Numbered from the stretch's first letter, positions 44,601 to 56,888 are shown. The stretch: DNA of 64,000 nt from Desmodesmus armatus (GCA_007449985.2 VIIQ02000005.1:744001-808000), one strand, 5' to 3'. Notes: a model not told the origin generated them from the sequence alone. Made by a program: numbers and translations.

Positions 44601-45053
44601 ACCACACCATCAAGAAGTCAAGCAGGTGGACACACCAACACATCGCTAGCCATGACAACTCATGTTTGGCAGACAGGCCCACTCGGGTCCAAGGGTCTGC
44701 ATCAGCAATTGCTGGTAACGGGGGTCAATACCTGGCTAGCGCTGACACTGGTAAAAATGCTGTGCTGGCCTGGTTGACTGAAGGTGCGAAACAACAGCCA
44801 CCCGACCAGACACGTCAACAAGCACCTGCCTAGGGGTCACAAAATCACAGCAAAGGCAGCGATGCCTAGAAACAACACCTCCTGCGGCGGCTAGCTGGGT
44901 TTAGCAGTGCCTTGAAGTCAGATCAGCATTGAGCCACAATCACGCCGATGACTGTGCAGATAAGTCAGGGCGGAGTTGCCTGAGCAAAGAATAACACACG
45001 CAAGCCCTGTGCAAAGGTAAGGATCATCAGTGCTCATGTGTGTGTTGCAGTGC
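41669..45053. other. Long repeat-rich gap with no gene
   Basis: About 3.4 kb upstream of galactokinase 2 and downstream of the BTB gene. No exon with a recognisable product was found on either strand; open frames are short. Much of 42-44 kb is made of degenerate tandem units. A TATAAAA at 43731 has no evident gene behind it. Confidence 0.6.
42111..43790. repeat. Degenerate tandem/higher-order repeat array
   Basis: A block at 42111-42540 recurs at 43351-43790, shifted by 1240-1255 bases. It includes a 56-bp identical run (42370-42425 and 43625-43680) starting ACTCCTGCACGCTCACGTC and ending with TGCAGACACACAGT. Between the two blocks, weaker units near 42600, 42790, 42960 and 43180 share words such as CAACCTGCAAT, GTGCTTGCCAGACCT, GCACGCATCTG and ATGAGACTACTGCAG, giving a monomer of very roughly 170-210 bp. 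It looks satellite-like rather than coding. Confidence 0.7.
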
Positions 45054-48000
45054 TCAGTGCTTGACAGGCCTCTCCTGCTCGTCCAGCACACAGCTCAGCC
45101 TGCGCTTGCAGCCTACCAGGCCAGTGGCTGGCGGTGGGCCCATGCTATGGGTGCTGCTCCTGCGGTTGCTCTCTACAGCTGCTGCTGCCGCTGCTACAGT
45201 TGCGACCGCCTCTGCTACATGCTGACCTGACACCCTGCCCTCTGAGCTACGGTTGCTGTCATCTGTCTCCATCAAGCTATTTCCTGCACCTCCCTCACAC
45301 CCTGGCTCACAACTGTGCTGTGGCTGCTGATGTTGCTGCTGCGCTGCTGTTGGAGGGCTGCCCTGCGCTCCTGCAGGCTGCGCCAGTGCTGCACACAACT
45401 CGTACAGCCCATGGCATGTAATGCGCCTGACGTTGCCGTGCAGCACATCATCCAGGATGCTATCACCAGCCACACCACCCTCTGCCAGCAAGCCGCCCGA
45501 CAGCAGCGCTCCTGTCCCAGTAGGAGCAAACATGCCAGAACCCAGCCCTGCTGCAGCCGCAGGCGTCATCAAACCCCCTGCTGCAGCAGCTGCTGCACCC
45601 CCCAGCCTCCAAGCCCCAACCTGTCCTGCACCGGCAAGGCTGCCAGCACGCGACAGGCCTATACTGGAGGGCAGTGAGCCATTTGCTGGCCTGATTAGGC
45701 CGTCAGCCAGCCTGTTGGCTGCAGCGAAGGCTGCCGTGCGAGACAGGAAGCCGCTGGCTGCCCCCACAGCACCCCTCGCACCATAGGCTGCTGCCAGAGC
45801 CGCCTCAGCAGCCCCGCCTGCTGCATGCTCGGCAGCCGCACCGGCCCCAGGACCCCTCAGGGAGTCAAGAATGTTGGCAAACAGGTGCCCTGCATGGTTG
45901 TGCTGCTGGCTGGGGCTGCCACCGGAGCCTGCGTCTCCTGGTGGGACTGCCTGTGAGGCTGCCATGGCTGCTGATGCTGCGGCTAGCAGGCCTGATGCAG
46001 CCAGCTCAGCAGCAACGCCGTCAGCGGCTGCTGCTGCTGCACTCCCGTCTTCATCGACGCCCGGGAGCAGCAACTGCATTGCATGTGCTGCCAGCTGCTG
46101 CGCCTGTGTGTAGCGCTGCCTGTACTGCTCGTACGTCAGCAGTGCTGGACCAGGCAGGCCATGCAGCAGCTCAGGCAGCTGCATTATCAGCTCCACCACA
46201 GCTGCCTGCAGCTCGTGCTGACCAGCATCATTATCCAAAGCTGAGGCAGGCTCCGCTTCTGCCGGCCCCCTGCCAGAGCGCAGCACTGCCTGCTCTTGCC
46301 CCAACCCCTCCTGCTGCTGCCCTGGTCCTGGCTGTCTTTCATTGGAGGGCCTGCGCGCAAGCTGACTGCCCTGTTGAGCGGCTGGTTCTGGTGCCGCTGC
46401 TGCAGGGTGCGAACCCGATGCTGATACAGCAGCAGCCTCGCCCTCAGCATTGTCCATGCCCAAGGACTGCTGCAGAGGTGATAGCAGCCTGGACAGCCAG
46501 GGCACCCTGTTACTGACCTGCTGCAGCGCACGCAACAGCAGCAACTGTTGCTGCTGACGCTGCTGCCGCAGCTGTCTGGGTGATGCCTCCAGTGCTGCCC
46601 TGCTGCTGCTGGCACTGCCCAACAGCCTGTGGATCCCCTGGGTGTGCCTGCAATACTCCTCAGCAGCAGCCATGGCCACTGCAGAGGCCACATCAGCAGG
46701 CCCAGCTCCTGATGCCCTTGCGGCAGCTGCAGCCGCTACCACAGCCGGGCTGTTCAGGTACGGTGCCAGGCGGTTTGGTACCGCGGCAGGTGCTGTTGCT
46801 GCTATGAGCTCCGCACAAGCTGGCGCTAACAGCCGCTGACCTGCTGCTGCATCGCCCTGCTCTACTGCCACCAAGATGCCCACAACATGCTGCCTGGCTG
46901 CTGATGCTTCTTCGTACAGGACAAAGTCCTCAACTAGAGCTCGCTGCAGTGCCGCCAGGGCATGAGGCCCGATGCTGCCGCTGCTGGTGGCAGCACCCAT
47001 TGGTGCACTTGCACTGCGCTGCCGTGCCTGGAGCTGGTGCGGCTGCTGACCAGCAGGTGCTCCACCCTCCCCAGTGCCTGCAATAGATGCCACCGGCAGT
47101 GGCTCCCGCAATGCAGGCAGGTCAATGACCCCTCCATCAGGCCCAGGCTGTGTTGCTGCAGGTTCCCGCAAGCCCCAGGCCGTGTGAGCACCTGCACCAT
47201 CCTGTGCTGTGGGGATGCTGCCTGCGCCCTCCAGCTGAGGCTGCTGCTCACCGCCCGCGCCTGGTGGCTGCCCATGGGAGGAGGACCCATCATTGGACCA
47301 GGTTTGTTCTCTGTGTGGCTGCTCGTTGCCTGCGCCTGCGTGCTGTGGTGGCTGCGGCTGCTCTGGCTGCTCTGCTGTGTTCTGGCACGGAGCTTGCCGT
47401 TCAGGTGCAGCCCCCGAGCCTGCCATGTGCTGGCACAGCTGCAGCATGCCCCCTGTTGTTAAACCCAAGGAGCTGGCGCCTGCATGGCTGGCAGATCCTT
47501 GCTGCCTGCTCCCGCTGACAACTGTTCCCCACGACTGCAAGCCGCTTGGTGTCTGCTGCCCCGAGCCCTGCTGTTGCAGCGTGCTGCCCTGCAGCTGTGC
47601 CTGTGGGTCGGCACCAGCTGCAGACCCCCAAGAAAGCCGACGCTCTGTGCTTTGCCCTGCACTGCGGCCCAATGCAGTGCCAGCGGCGTTGGCAGCTGCC
47701 TGTGCACGTAATTGCAGTGCTGGATCAGCAGGCCAGCTGCCTGCTGTAACCTGTGCAGGTGAGGCTGGCTGGCTGCCCAGCTGGCTGAGTGCAGCTGGCT
47801 CTGCCTGAGCACCTGCCGCTGCTGCAGCAGGCTGGCTGCCATGCAGGCAGCCACCACTGCTGCCATGGTCCGAGCTTAGCCGTATTGGCCCTGCCTGGCT
47901 GTTTGCAGCAAGCTCGCTGCTGCAGTGCTGTGCTAGCGCTGCCAGGCGGTCGTAAGGCTGTTGCACAGATGGCACGGGGACAGGAAGCGGCTGTGATGCG

Positions 48001-50082
48001 CGCTGTTGTTGCAGTTGGTGTATCTGCTGCTGCTGCTGCTGCTGCTGCCTGGCATGTGCACCCTGCTCTGATGGTGGCGCCTGCTGATGCAGCTGCTGGA
48101 CTGCAGCCCTGGCTTGAGCCGCTGGGGCTGGGCCACTCCCTGATGCCTGCTGCTGCTGGCTGGGAGCCTGCATTTGCCAGCCTGTTGCCAGCAAGCCATG
48201 TGTTGCTGGGAAGGCAAAGCGGCACACACTGTCCATGAGCCGTCTGTGGGGTGTCAGCACTGCTTGCTTCACGGCAAAGCTGACCCCGGGGTCACCTGTG
48301 GTCAAGCTGTGGCTGACCAGGTGCTCTGACTCCAGGAGCAGTGGGCTGGCCTCTGGCAGGCTTCTGCAGTCTGCCACTGCGTCCCTGAAGCGCTGCAGCT
48401 GCTGCCACTCCCAGCTGGTCATGCGCCCACCCGCAGCTGCAAATGCCTCTGCATCTACGCTGACAGTGTTGGCAGGCGCAGCATGAGGCTGTCCGGGGGC
48501 TGCAGCAACGTTGGGGCTAGGGTTGGACAGGACTGGCAGGATGGCAGTCCCATTGGGCAACACCTGGCGGTGGATTATGGGTGGTGCTGTGCTGGCCGCC
48601 ACGAGGCGCACTTGGATTGCCACCTTAAGGCTCAGAGAGCTCCAGGACGGTCTGCAGCAGAAGCAGCCGGAACAAGCAGTGAGAGACCCTGGAGAGGCTG
48701 GACGCATTTGCCAGCAGCAGTCAACATGCAACATGTGCAGTGACAGCTGCCAGTGGCTGCGGCTCTAATTGTGTGCCTAAAAGCGCCCTTTTGTACCTGC
48801 GTGTAACAGGCCGGTCACAGCCATCCACCTACCTGCTTTGGGCTGCTGCGTAGTGCAGCGATAGGCCATGCGCACAGAGCTGCAAGAGTTCCTGCCTGTC
48901 CTGTTGCTCTGCAAAGTTGGCCCAGCCTATGAAGCTGTCCAGCACACCCTCGCGCTGAGCATCAGCGAGCCCTGCAGACAGCATTTGCAGGACACCTGCC
49001 ATGTCAGCTCCACCGCACAAGCAGGGTGAACTTTGAAGGCCCCGCACAGAGGCACTTGGCATGTACTCATCAACGTATTTGATGCTGTTGATTCAAAAAA
49101 CACCAGGCCCCTGCGCAGGCAACACACCTGGCCAGCTGTGCAGCTGCACCTCCAGTTGGTGAGCGTAGTGAGCTTCACAGCGCATCACCAGCCGCTCCAA
49201 CCCGCACTGCAGTGCTGCCAGGTACAGGCTGTGGGTGACGGCCTGCTGCTGCACGTCGTCCAGGTACAGGAACTCAACCAGGCTCAAGAGGCAGCCACCA
49301 TCTGGCACCACCTGCAGTCGAGCCTGCAGGACAACAGCACAAGCATCCCACACACAGTCAGCAGGAGGCCCTTGTGCTGTGCTGGCCTGCCTCACTGTCT
49401 GGGCCAGTTCGGCTGGTGCACAATCAGCATGCTGCTAGCAATGTTGCCATATAGCCAGGGATGACCAGTGCAAGTGTCCCTGCTGCTGTGTCTGCAATCA
49501 AGCGCACCTGGTCATGGCTTGCTGCCATGGGCTGCCCTGCCAGCACAGGCAGCCTGCACTGCAGGACAAGTCTGTGCACCCGCTGCCTGCTGCCGTCTGC
49601 TGCCAGGAGGTCCATATCGCCGGTGCTGAGCCGCGTCTGCCATGCTGCCTGGAAGGCTGCACATGCAGGTCCGAGTTTGAAGCGCTCAGCACTGGCATGA
49701 GGCACCCCAGGAATTTCCGGCTTCAGCTCCAGCACAAGGGGCCCGTGATAACGGGCTACCTTGCAAACGCCTGGCTCACAGCGCTCCTGCAAAGGTTTGG
49801 CAGCATCATACAGGCAGGATGTTAGCAGCCGCTCTGCTGACAGGGTCATTACCGCCGCTGTTGATGCTGTTCGGTCTGTCCATGCTGCTTGGTCGGCCGA
49901 GCATAGCCATGCGCTGGCCATGCTGCGCAGCAACCAAGCATGCTTGGTTGGCCAGCCATGTGGTGGCCAGCACAGGGCTGAGAGCCTCCCCCCACCTGCA
50001 GGATGGCATCCAGCTCCTGCCTGCTCTCCACTGAGGCCAGAAGCACATCCCCACCCGGCCAGCGGCAGATGAAGTGGGGCAT
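45054..50082 (-). CDS. Giant BTB/POZ protein with ~1200-residue Gln/Ala/Ser tail
   Basis: Exons on the minus strand: 50082-49996, 49786-49466, 49323-49128, 48995-48833 (start uncertain; 48971 also fits), 48651-45054; about 1450 aa. A BTB fold is read from GDMDLLAADGSRQRVHRLVL (strand/helix start), then LLSLVEFLYLDDVQ and LYLAALQCGLERLVMRCEAH, followed by a short BACK-like stretch (VLDSFIGWANFAEQQDRQEL). BTB proteins often dimerise and act as Cullin-3 substrate adaptors. The last exon is one uninterrupted 3.6-kb frame, almost all low complexity, with a few ordered islands (SWEWQQLQRFRDAVADC; LLHGLPGPALLTYEQYRQRY) and a basic end (GCKRRLSCVL). The start at 50082 and the GTCATC donor at 49465 are tentative. 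Starts head to head with the hydroxylase-GlcNAc transferase gene. Confidence 0.7.
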
Positions 50083-50750
50083 GCTGCTGCTGTGGCTGTT
50101 GCTGCGTCTGTAGGGCCACTCGTGCCTGGGTTGCTTCCCTGCAGCAGAGGTCACAGAGGCAGGAGGGGGCTGTGGTTCAGCAAGTGACCATCTGTGTCTT
50201 AGGTGCTTGAGGGTGCAATGCAGGACTTTGGCTGCTTTCCTGCTCAGGCAGCCACACCGCAAGCTCTGCTCAGCTGGCTACAGCACATGCTGCTGCTCGA
50301 GTGGGGTGGGCCTTTGGTGTCACAAGGCAGAATGCGGCGTGCACAGTGGTTCCTTACCTCAACAGTGCCACAGGGGCCTGTCCCTGACGCTGCGTTATGC
50401 CTCATGTGCAGCAGGGAGTCGAGAGCTGTTTCTGGGCCAACATGTTTTAGACGGCTCTGTGCTGCAGCCCCCGCCTCCTTGGGAATGCGTAGGAACGTAT
50501 TAGTTTATTTACCCGTTAGCAATCAGGATGGTGCTGAGTGAGGCCCGGAAGGATAAGCGTACAGCACAAAACAGTACAGCGTGTGGAAGGGGTAACGTGG
50601 CAATAATAGATGAAATAAAACCATTCAAGCTGCATACGTCTCAATCACTTGGCCTTAGTTTGATGTGTGCTGAGTCAGTTGATAACTGACGGGTCTCACC
50701 ACAGACCCACCAGCTTTCTAGCTCTCATCAAATTTTCTTGTGCGACTTGG
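50083..50750. promoter_or_regulatory. Divergent region, BTB gene / hydroxylase-GlcNAc transferase
   Basis: About 670 bp between start codons. GAAATAAAACC near 50611 is a weak TATA-like site reading rightward. Upstream coding exons of the BTB gene cannot be excluded between 50083 and 50260, where its frame stays open. Confidence 0.4.
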
Positions 50751-53700
50751 ATGGTTCAAGTCTTCTTGGCCACTCCAACCATGGACCCACTCAAGGTGGA
50801 CTCCATAGATCAGCTTGCTGCTTCTCTCCCCGAGACAGTGAAACGCAACATACTGGCACTGATGATGAGCCCTGATGACGTCGTCGTGCAACCTTCATCC
50901 TCTGCCGGGCACACAGCAGCTCCAGCTGCTCTGGATCAGCCAGGGCAAGCATGCATCATCAGGCAGAGGCAGGTTCTGGTGCCCCGTTTGGACGCTGGTG
51001 CAGCCATAGTTGATGGCGTTCTGTCACGGCAGGAAGTCCAGGTAGGGTCAATGCCGGGATTGGCTGCTGCTCAAACACCTGGGGTCCAAAGGTATTGTCC
51101 AAAGTTAACTGAACTGCCCCCCCCCCCCCCCAAATGATGAAGAGAAAAACTTCACGCTGACGATGCTGCCCTGGGTGGTGTCGCATGCCTCAGGCTGTCG
51201 CGGCTGCAGTGGAGGCGTGGCTGTCCAGGCATGGGCGGCGACCGGGCATGGGCAGCAGCAGTCTTGGTGGCTTGTGGCATGATCCCTCGTTCCGTGGTGA
51301 CATCAACTGCTGGGTCACACCTGCAGAGCTGGAGGCAGCGGAGCAGCCCTTGCTGACAGCGTGCTTGGAGTTGTTGCTGGGATTGCGTCCGCAGCTGGCA
51401 GCACAAGGGTGAGAAGCTTCATCACCAGCTCACCTCAATGGCCGTACCCAGCCCTTGTACTTGCCATGATAGGCTGCAACTGCTCGGTCATGAACATTGC
51501 GTGTGATGCCTTGCTCCTCGCAGTATTGCTCTGTGGTTGCCGTGATATACTTCATTCCGCGTATGCATCGAAGCATATGACTGTACAAAAATGGGCAATT
51601 TGATTCTGGGCACTGTACCTCTCTGCCTCCTGCTGCAGCTTTGATGTGTCTGGGCGTTTCAGCTGCCAGCTGGCTTGCTACCCTGGCAAAGGCGCACGCT
51701 ACGTGCGCCACACAGATGCGTCCCCATCGGCACCAGACCGCACTGCGACAGTGCTGCTGTACCTGAACCCTGAGTGGGATGTCGAGGTGAGGAGGGGCTC
51801 AGCTTGGCACACCAGCAACTAGAGGCTGTTACTCCGATTATGTCAGATATCGCCACTCCATGGCAGCCCTGCCTACTGCTTGTTCTAGCCGCTCTGGTGT
51901 TCTGGTGCCAAGGGTTGCCCCTGTTGTACCATACTGTGCTGCATGCAGGTGGACGGGGGACAGCTGGCTCTTTACAATGCAGCTCACAGCACACATAGCT
52001 CCTATGCACATGCAGCAGGGCCAGGAGCTGCAGGAGGCCGTACCACCAGCTCAGCAGGCAGTGATGCACCTCCACCTGACGGCCACCTAGCAGGCGAGCC
52101 TGCGCTATTGGTAGCACCTACAGGCGGTCGGCTGCTGGTGTTTGACAGCCGCCTTCCGCACGAGGTGTTCCCAGCTCACAAGACCAGGCTGTCCATCACA
52201 GCATGGTTTTACCGCAGCAAGGGCGGGCCGCCAAGCACCCGTGTCACAGCAGTCAAGGACAGCATGAATGCCACTGCTGTGCCTGGAGCTGTTGCAGGGG
52301 CTGCGGCCAGCACAGCTGCAGAGCCCTCTCAGCCACCCATTCCTGGTCCAACCGCAGCAGCAGCTGCCACAGCCCCACCATGTCCTGTAGCCACGAGCCC
52401 ACATGTGGCGGCTGCAACCTGCAAAGCAACAGCTGCCGGCAAACCTGCCGCAGCACTGCCTGCATGCTCAACTGCATGCTCAGCAGGTGCAGGCAGGCCT
52501 GGCCGCCCGGAGTCGAGGATCTTTGTCAGCATTGCTGCCTTCAGGGACGAGGAGTGCCAATGGACGCTGCGTGACCTATTTATAAAAGCAGCACACCCCG
52601 AGCGTGTGTTCGCGGGTGTGGTGTGGCAGATAGACCCCGCTGCTGATGCAGGCTTTGCAAGGATGGCAGGAGGCAGCAAGACAGCACAGTACCTGTCGCA
52701 GGTGTGGTGGTCACAGATGGTGAAGCCCAGTGTTGCCGGGTTGTGGGTGCAGAGTTGCAAGCGGTCTAGGCAGCATCAACAAACAACACGATCTTGACGT
52801 ATCTGGGGCTTGAGATGTGCGCAGGAATATTGACGCACGGCAGCATTGCAATGAGCCGTTGAGCTTTGACCTGTCCACAGGCGTGCTGCTGGTGGTAACT
52901 CACTGGGGGTTTGTGCATGCGCGGCTGTCTTCGCATTGTCTGGCCTGCAGGTGCGTGAGGTGCGCTGCCATTACAGCACTGCAACTGGGCCTTGTGCAGC
53001 GCGCAGCATGGCCCAGCAGCTGTGGATGGGTGAGGAGTATGTGCTGCAGATTGACGCACACATGAGGTTTGTGCAGGTGAGGCGGGCCATGGTCGGTGAA
53101 TGTCCGATTCCTTTTACCCATGTTGTCAAGGGGGCAGCACCGCTGACTGCTTGCTTGGGTATCCACCCAGCTTATCAGCTGTGTCGCCATAGCTGGGTCT
53201 GTCCTGCACTATTGGGGCGGATCAGTATTGCCGTGCTGTTGTGTGCAGGACTGGGACCTCCTCTGTATCTCAGAGCTGCAGGCTGCACAGCTTGCAGCTG
53301 GCCATACTGCAGTGGTACTGTCCACCTACCCCTTGGGCTACGATGGGCACGGCGCTGCTGCCGCTGTGCCCAGTTCTGCACCTGCTACTCTGCTGTGTGC
53401 CAAGGAGTTTGACGACTCTGGCCTGTTGAGGGTCCAGGCAAGGTGGGCAAAGAGGGGCTGACTCTAATTAAAGCCGATCAAAGCGGGATGTATGGCACAT
53501 TGGTGTGCTCTCCTAATCAATCCAGAGGACATGCAGCGACGCTCGCACCGCTGCTGCACTAGGCGCTTTATCACTTCCATGCAATCCACGGCCGATGCCT
53601 CAGCCAAATGCCTGTTTATGCAGCTGCTTGTGTACTGCATTGTACTGCGCAGGTGCATGCGCGAGCGGCCCTCAGCACCACTGCCCTGCAGTTTCTGGGC

Positions 53701-54481
53701 GGCTGGGTTCAGCTTTGCGCCCTCAGCCTGGCTGCTGGATGTGCCTTACTGCCCTCACCTGCCTCACCTGTTCTTCGGCGAGGAGCAGTACATGCTGCTG
53801 CGCATGTGGACACGAGGCTGGGACGTATATGCACCCACTCAGGCAGTGGCCTTCCACCAGTGGGAGCGCAAAGCCAGGGCCAACAGCTACCAGGCATGTG
53901 TCAAGGTGAGTGCTGCTGCGGAGGGTTTGCACCTGGGACACCTTGTCAAGCAGCTGCAGCCAGCCGCATAGGAGGTCGGGTATGCAAACTCACATTCACC
54001 ACACATCAAGTAGTGAGCGCATCAAAGCAACTGGGTATTACGAAGGGGTGTGTGTGCTGAACACCTGGAGTACACGCGATTGTGTGTCGTCCAAGAGGGT
54101 GTGCGATGTAGGTTCATCAGCAGTTGATCAGAGTACTAGAGCTTGTTCTCAACGTGCTTTTTGACTGCATTTGTCATGCAGATTGATGCCACTGCCAGGG
54201 CTACCTCCCAACAGCGTGTCCTGCAAGTTGTACAAGCATGCAGCACCGCAACCGTGCAGCAGCAAGCGGGCCAGTCACATGCTGTGAGCCCAGCACAAAC
54301 CCCTTGGCACAGGTCACAGCCACCCACACAGCAGGACTGGAGACTGGGCGGCGTCTGGGGTTTGGGCACTGCCAGGACCCTACAGGAGTTTGAGCAGTTT
54401 GCAGGGGTCTCCTTGGCCCATCAGACCCTGCAGCAGCGTGCACTGTATGGTGGCCAGCCTGAGCACGCGTTTGCTGTGTGA
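50751..54481 (+). CDS. Fusion: PHD-type prolyl 4-hydroxylase + Skp1-type GlcNAc transferase (GT60)
   Basis: Exons: 50751-51041, 51194-51408, 51639-51786, 51949-52701, 52951-53076, 53249-53442, 53653-53905, 54182-54481; about 759 aa. Residues ~80-310 form a 2-oxoglutarate/Fe(II) oxygenase of the EGL9/PHD-Skp1 P4H type: CQLACYPGKGARYVRHTDAS with His193/Asp195, LLYLNPEWD, GGQLALYN, then PHEVFPAHKTRLSITAWF with His289 and Arg298 for iron and 2OG. After an Ala/Thr/Pro linker, residues ~408-750 match the Skp1 hydroxyproline GlcNAc transferase: RIFVSIAAFRDEECQWTLRD, RSMAQQLWMGEEYVLQID, Asp504-x-His506 (DAHMRF), LFFGEEQYMLLRMWTRGWD, FHQWERKA, GLGTARTLQEFEQFAG. In Dictyostelium these are separate cytosolic enzymes acting in sequence. 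The domains lie in one exon (51949-52701), so the fusion does not depend on a doubtful splice. ATG 50781 is an alternative start. Confidence 0.88.
51117..51131 (+). repeat. 15-base C homopolymer in an intron
   Basis: Run of 15 C in the first intron of the fusion gene; similar runs of 14 C (58755-58768) and 11 C (9457-9467) occur elsewhere in non-coding DNA. Confidence 0.9.
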
Positions 54482-54670
54482 TGACTGGTCGTCAAGGCTG
54501 GAGTCAGGTGCTTTCTGGGCACTGGTCCTGGGCTGGTCACAGGGGTCAGGCTGTAGCATAACACACCCGGCTGTAGCACAGCTAAGCTGCACTGTGCATA
54601 ATGGCAGACAGCCGCACTTTGTTTCGATTATGAGCACTATCTTTGTTTTTTCACGGAGGAATAGCTCACA

Positions 54671-56888
54671 ATGGAGTTCGCAGGAGAGGAGTATGTGTGT
54701 ATTCCCGCAAGCCGGTCACAGGCAGCAGCTCGCGAGAAAAGCAAAAGGAAAGATGCAAAGGTGCGTCCTTTTGATAAGTCAAAGGCACCGTCAGTGCTGC
54801 GGAGCAAGCAGATACTTGCCCCTCGGCACAGAACCATGTTTTCTTGTGCTGCCCCCCCAGGTGTGGCTTGCTGGAGAGCTTATATGTTATCCATAATTAC
54901 AATGTTTTTCGTGTCCTGCCCCCCACCCCCCAGGTGTGGCTTGCTGGAGAGCTCATCATCCGTGCTGAGCATCTGGGCCTGTCAAGCTTACCACGTCAGC
55001 TGTTTTTGAAGAAGACCTTGCAAAAGCTCATCCTGACTGGAAACCAGCTAGACAGCCTTCCTGTGGAGCTGTTTCAGCAGCTGCGGGAGCTCAGGGAGCT
55101 GCGACTGGGCCACAACAGGCTGACACACCTGCCAGAAGAGGTGCAGTGCCTGCAGCAGCTAACAACACTTGACTTGCAGCACAACCAGCTCAAGCTGGTA
55201 CCTGCCTCCCTGTTCAAGTGCGTCCACTTGAAGGTCCTCAACCTCAACAACAACCCATTGTGCAGCTGGCTAAGGGAGCTGTGGCCGCAGCCGCCAGCAC
55301 TGCAAAGCCAGGACGAGGAAGCACCTGTGAGCAGCCAGGCACATGAGTCAGCTGCAGAGCTTCAGCAGCTGAAGGCCAACACCAGGGCCCTGCTGGACCA
55401 TTTGCTGCATGCGCAGGTAGGTGCAGACGTTCACATAATTGAGCAGGGCGTGTTTGGTTGCTTCCTTGCTGCTGTCGTGCTTGCGCTGGCCACACCAATT
55501 CGACAGAATCGCACATGTTGTGTGTGCTCTGCATCACAGCCTGTGCTGAGGTGTTGAGCCCAACATTGAAATTGAATGCAGGAACCCGAGGCCCAGCAGC
55601 AGGTGGAGCAGGCGCGTCTTGCAGTGCTTCAGTCAGTCAGCAGGGCACGCATCAAGAAGCTGCTGTTGGACTTTGACCTGGACAGCCTAGCAGAGTGCCA
55701 ACGCGTCGCGAGCACGGCACAGCTGGGCCAGGATGTGCTGGACCAGGTGCAGCAGAGGCGGGAGGCAGCAGAAGCGCTCCAGGCAGCAGCTGACAAAGTG
55801 CAGCAGCAGCAGCAGACTGAAGGCACAGACAGTGTGCTTGCGGATCTGCAGCTGCAATTGTCATTGTGCCTGAGGAGAGTGGAGGAGCTGTGCAGGCCAG
55901 GTGGGTCAGCAGCAGCATTCGCCACGACTGCCTGCTAGGGTTGGCATGCTTGAAGACACAGCACGCCTGCTTGTGCACCATCACTGTGTTCGAATGCACA
56001 TCGGATGGGCTCGCTGGCTGCTCAATGTTTTCAGTGCCTTGTGAATGTTGAGTTTGAGCATGTGGACTGTCGACTTGCCTGGGCTGCCAGTGTGCAGCCA
56101 ATTGCAGCTTGTGTGCCTGACGCGTACTGCTGCTGTACTGTGTGCTTGACATTCACTCGTTCCTGCAGCCAAACCAGCGGGGCACCTGTACATCACAGCA
56201 CATGACCAGCTGCGCAAGCTGCAGCATCAGCAACAGGAGCGGGGTTGGCGCTGCTGTGCAGCGCCTGCTGTCAACGACTCAGCAGCAACCGATGCAGCAT
56301 GCGGCAGCCCATATACCGACGGCAGTGGTGGCGTTCGGCGCTTCCTAACATCAGCTGAGCGTGTGCGGCAGAAGTTGGCTGCACAGGGTGCCAAGACGCA
56401 TCAGGAGTGGGCAGCACGCAAGCAACAGGAGGAGGAGCGGCAGCAGCAGCTGATCAAGGTTGGTCCATCCTGCAGCTGTCCTGCATGCATTCTATTGCCC
56501 TTGGTCCGAAGCAGGCTTGCATTTAGTACTAGCACAGCGCGTGACGCCACAGCTGCTCGGGACCCCTCCTGCAATTGCAACTGTTTCATCCCTCACCTGC
56601 TGCCTGTGTGCTGTGCATATGAACATATGAACTCAGGAGCTGGCGAGGGCAGAGGTGGAGGAGCGTGCTGAGGTTGTGGCGCTGCGAGCTGCCAAGGCTG
56701 TTCAGAATTGTGACAGGGAGCAGCATTGGCCCAGCAGGCGGGTTGAAGCTTACCCACCAGGCACCTTCAGCCTCAGCCCCCAGATCCTGAAGGTGGTGCG
56801 GCGCGCGTACCACAAGACACCCCCCTCCTTACACAAGGCAGCTGACTTTTGCCACATGGGGACTCAAGGCCGTCTGGAGAGGCTCTGA
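54671..56888 (+). CDS. Leucine-rich-repeat and coiled-coil protein
   Basis: Exons: 54671-54760, 54934-55416, 55582-55900, 56169-56458, 56637-56888; 477 aa. Residues ~30-140 hold about four LRRs of the LxxLxLxxNxLxxLP type (LQKLILTGNQLDSLPVELF, LRELRLGHNRLTHLP, LTTLDLQHNQLKLVP, LKVLNLNNNPLC). Two charged, Gln-rich helical regions follow (QQQVEQARLAVLQ..., EWAARKQQEEERQQQLIK), likely coiled coils. The C-terminal block YPPGTFSLSPQILKVV is ordered but unrecognised. Similar LRR-coiled-coil layouts occur in ciliary and cytoskeletal proteins such as LRRC27, but this is only a possibility. Starts 190 bp after the stop of the fusion gene, same strand. The acceptor and first 20 bases of exon 2 are duplicated upstream. 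Confidence 0.82.
54852..54953 (+). repeat. Duplicated 3' splice site of LRR gene exon 2
   Basis: C-tract, CAG and GTGTGGCTTGCTGGAGAGCT occur at 54852-54880 and again at 54925-54953 (73 bases apart). The second acceptor gives the long open frame. Splicing to the first gives VWLAGELICYP and a stop at 54894-54896. Confidence 0.85.

Noticed and set aside
41669..45053. A hidden gene behind TATAAAA at 43731
   Set aside because: No open frame with splice support or known domain follows; the TATA lies inside the repeated block.
45941..48238. Several plus-strand frames of 120-190 aa
   Set aside because: All lie opposite the 1200-codon BTB exon and show only Cys/Leu/Ala low complexity.
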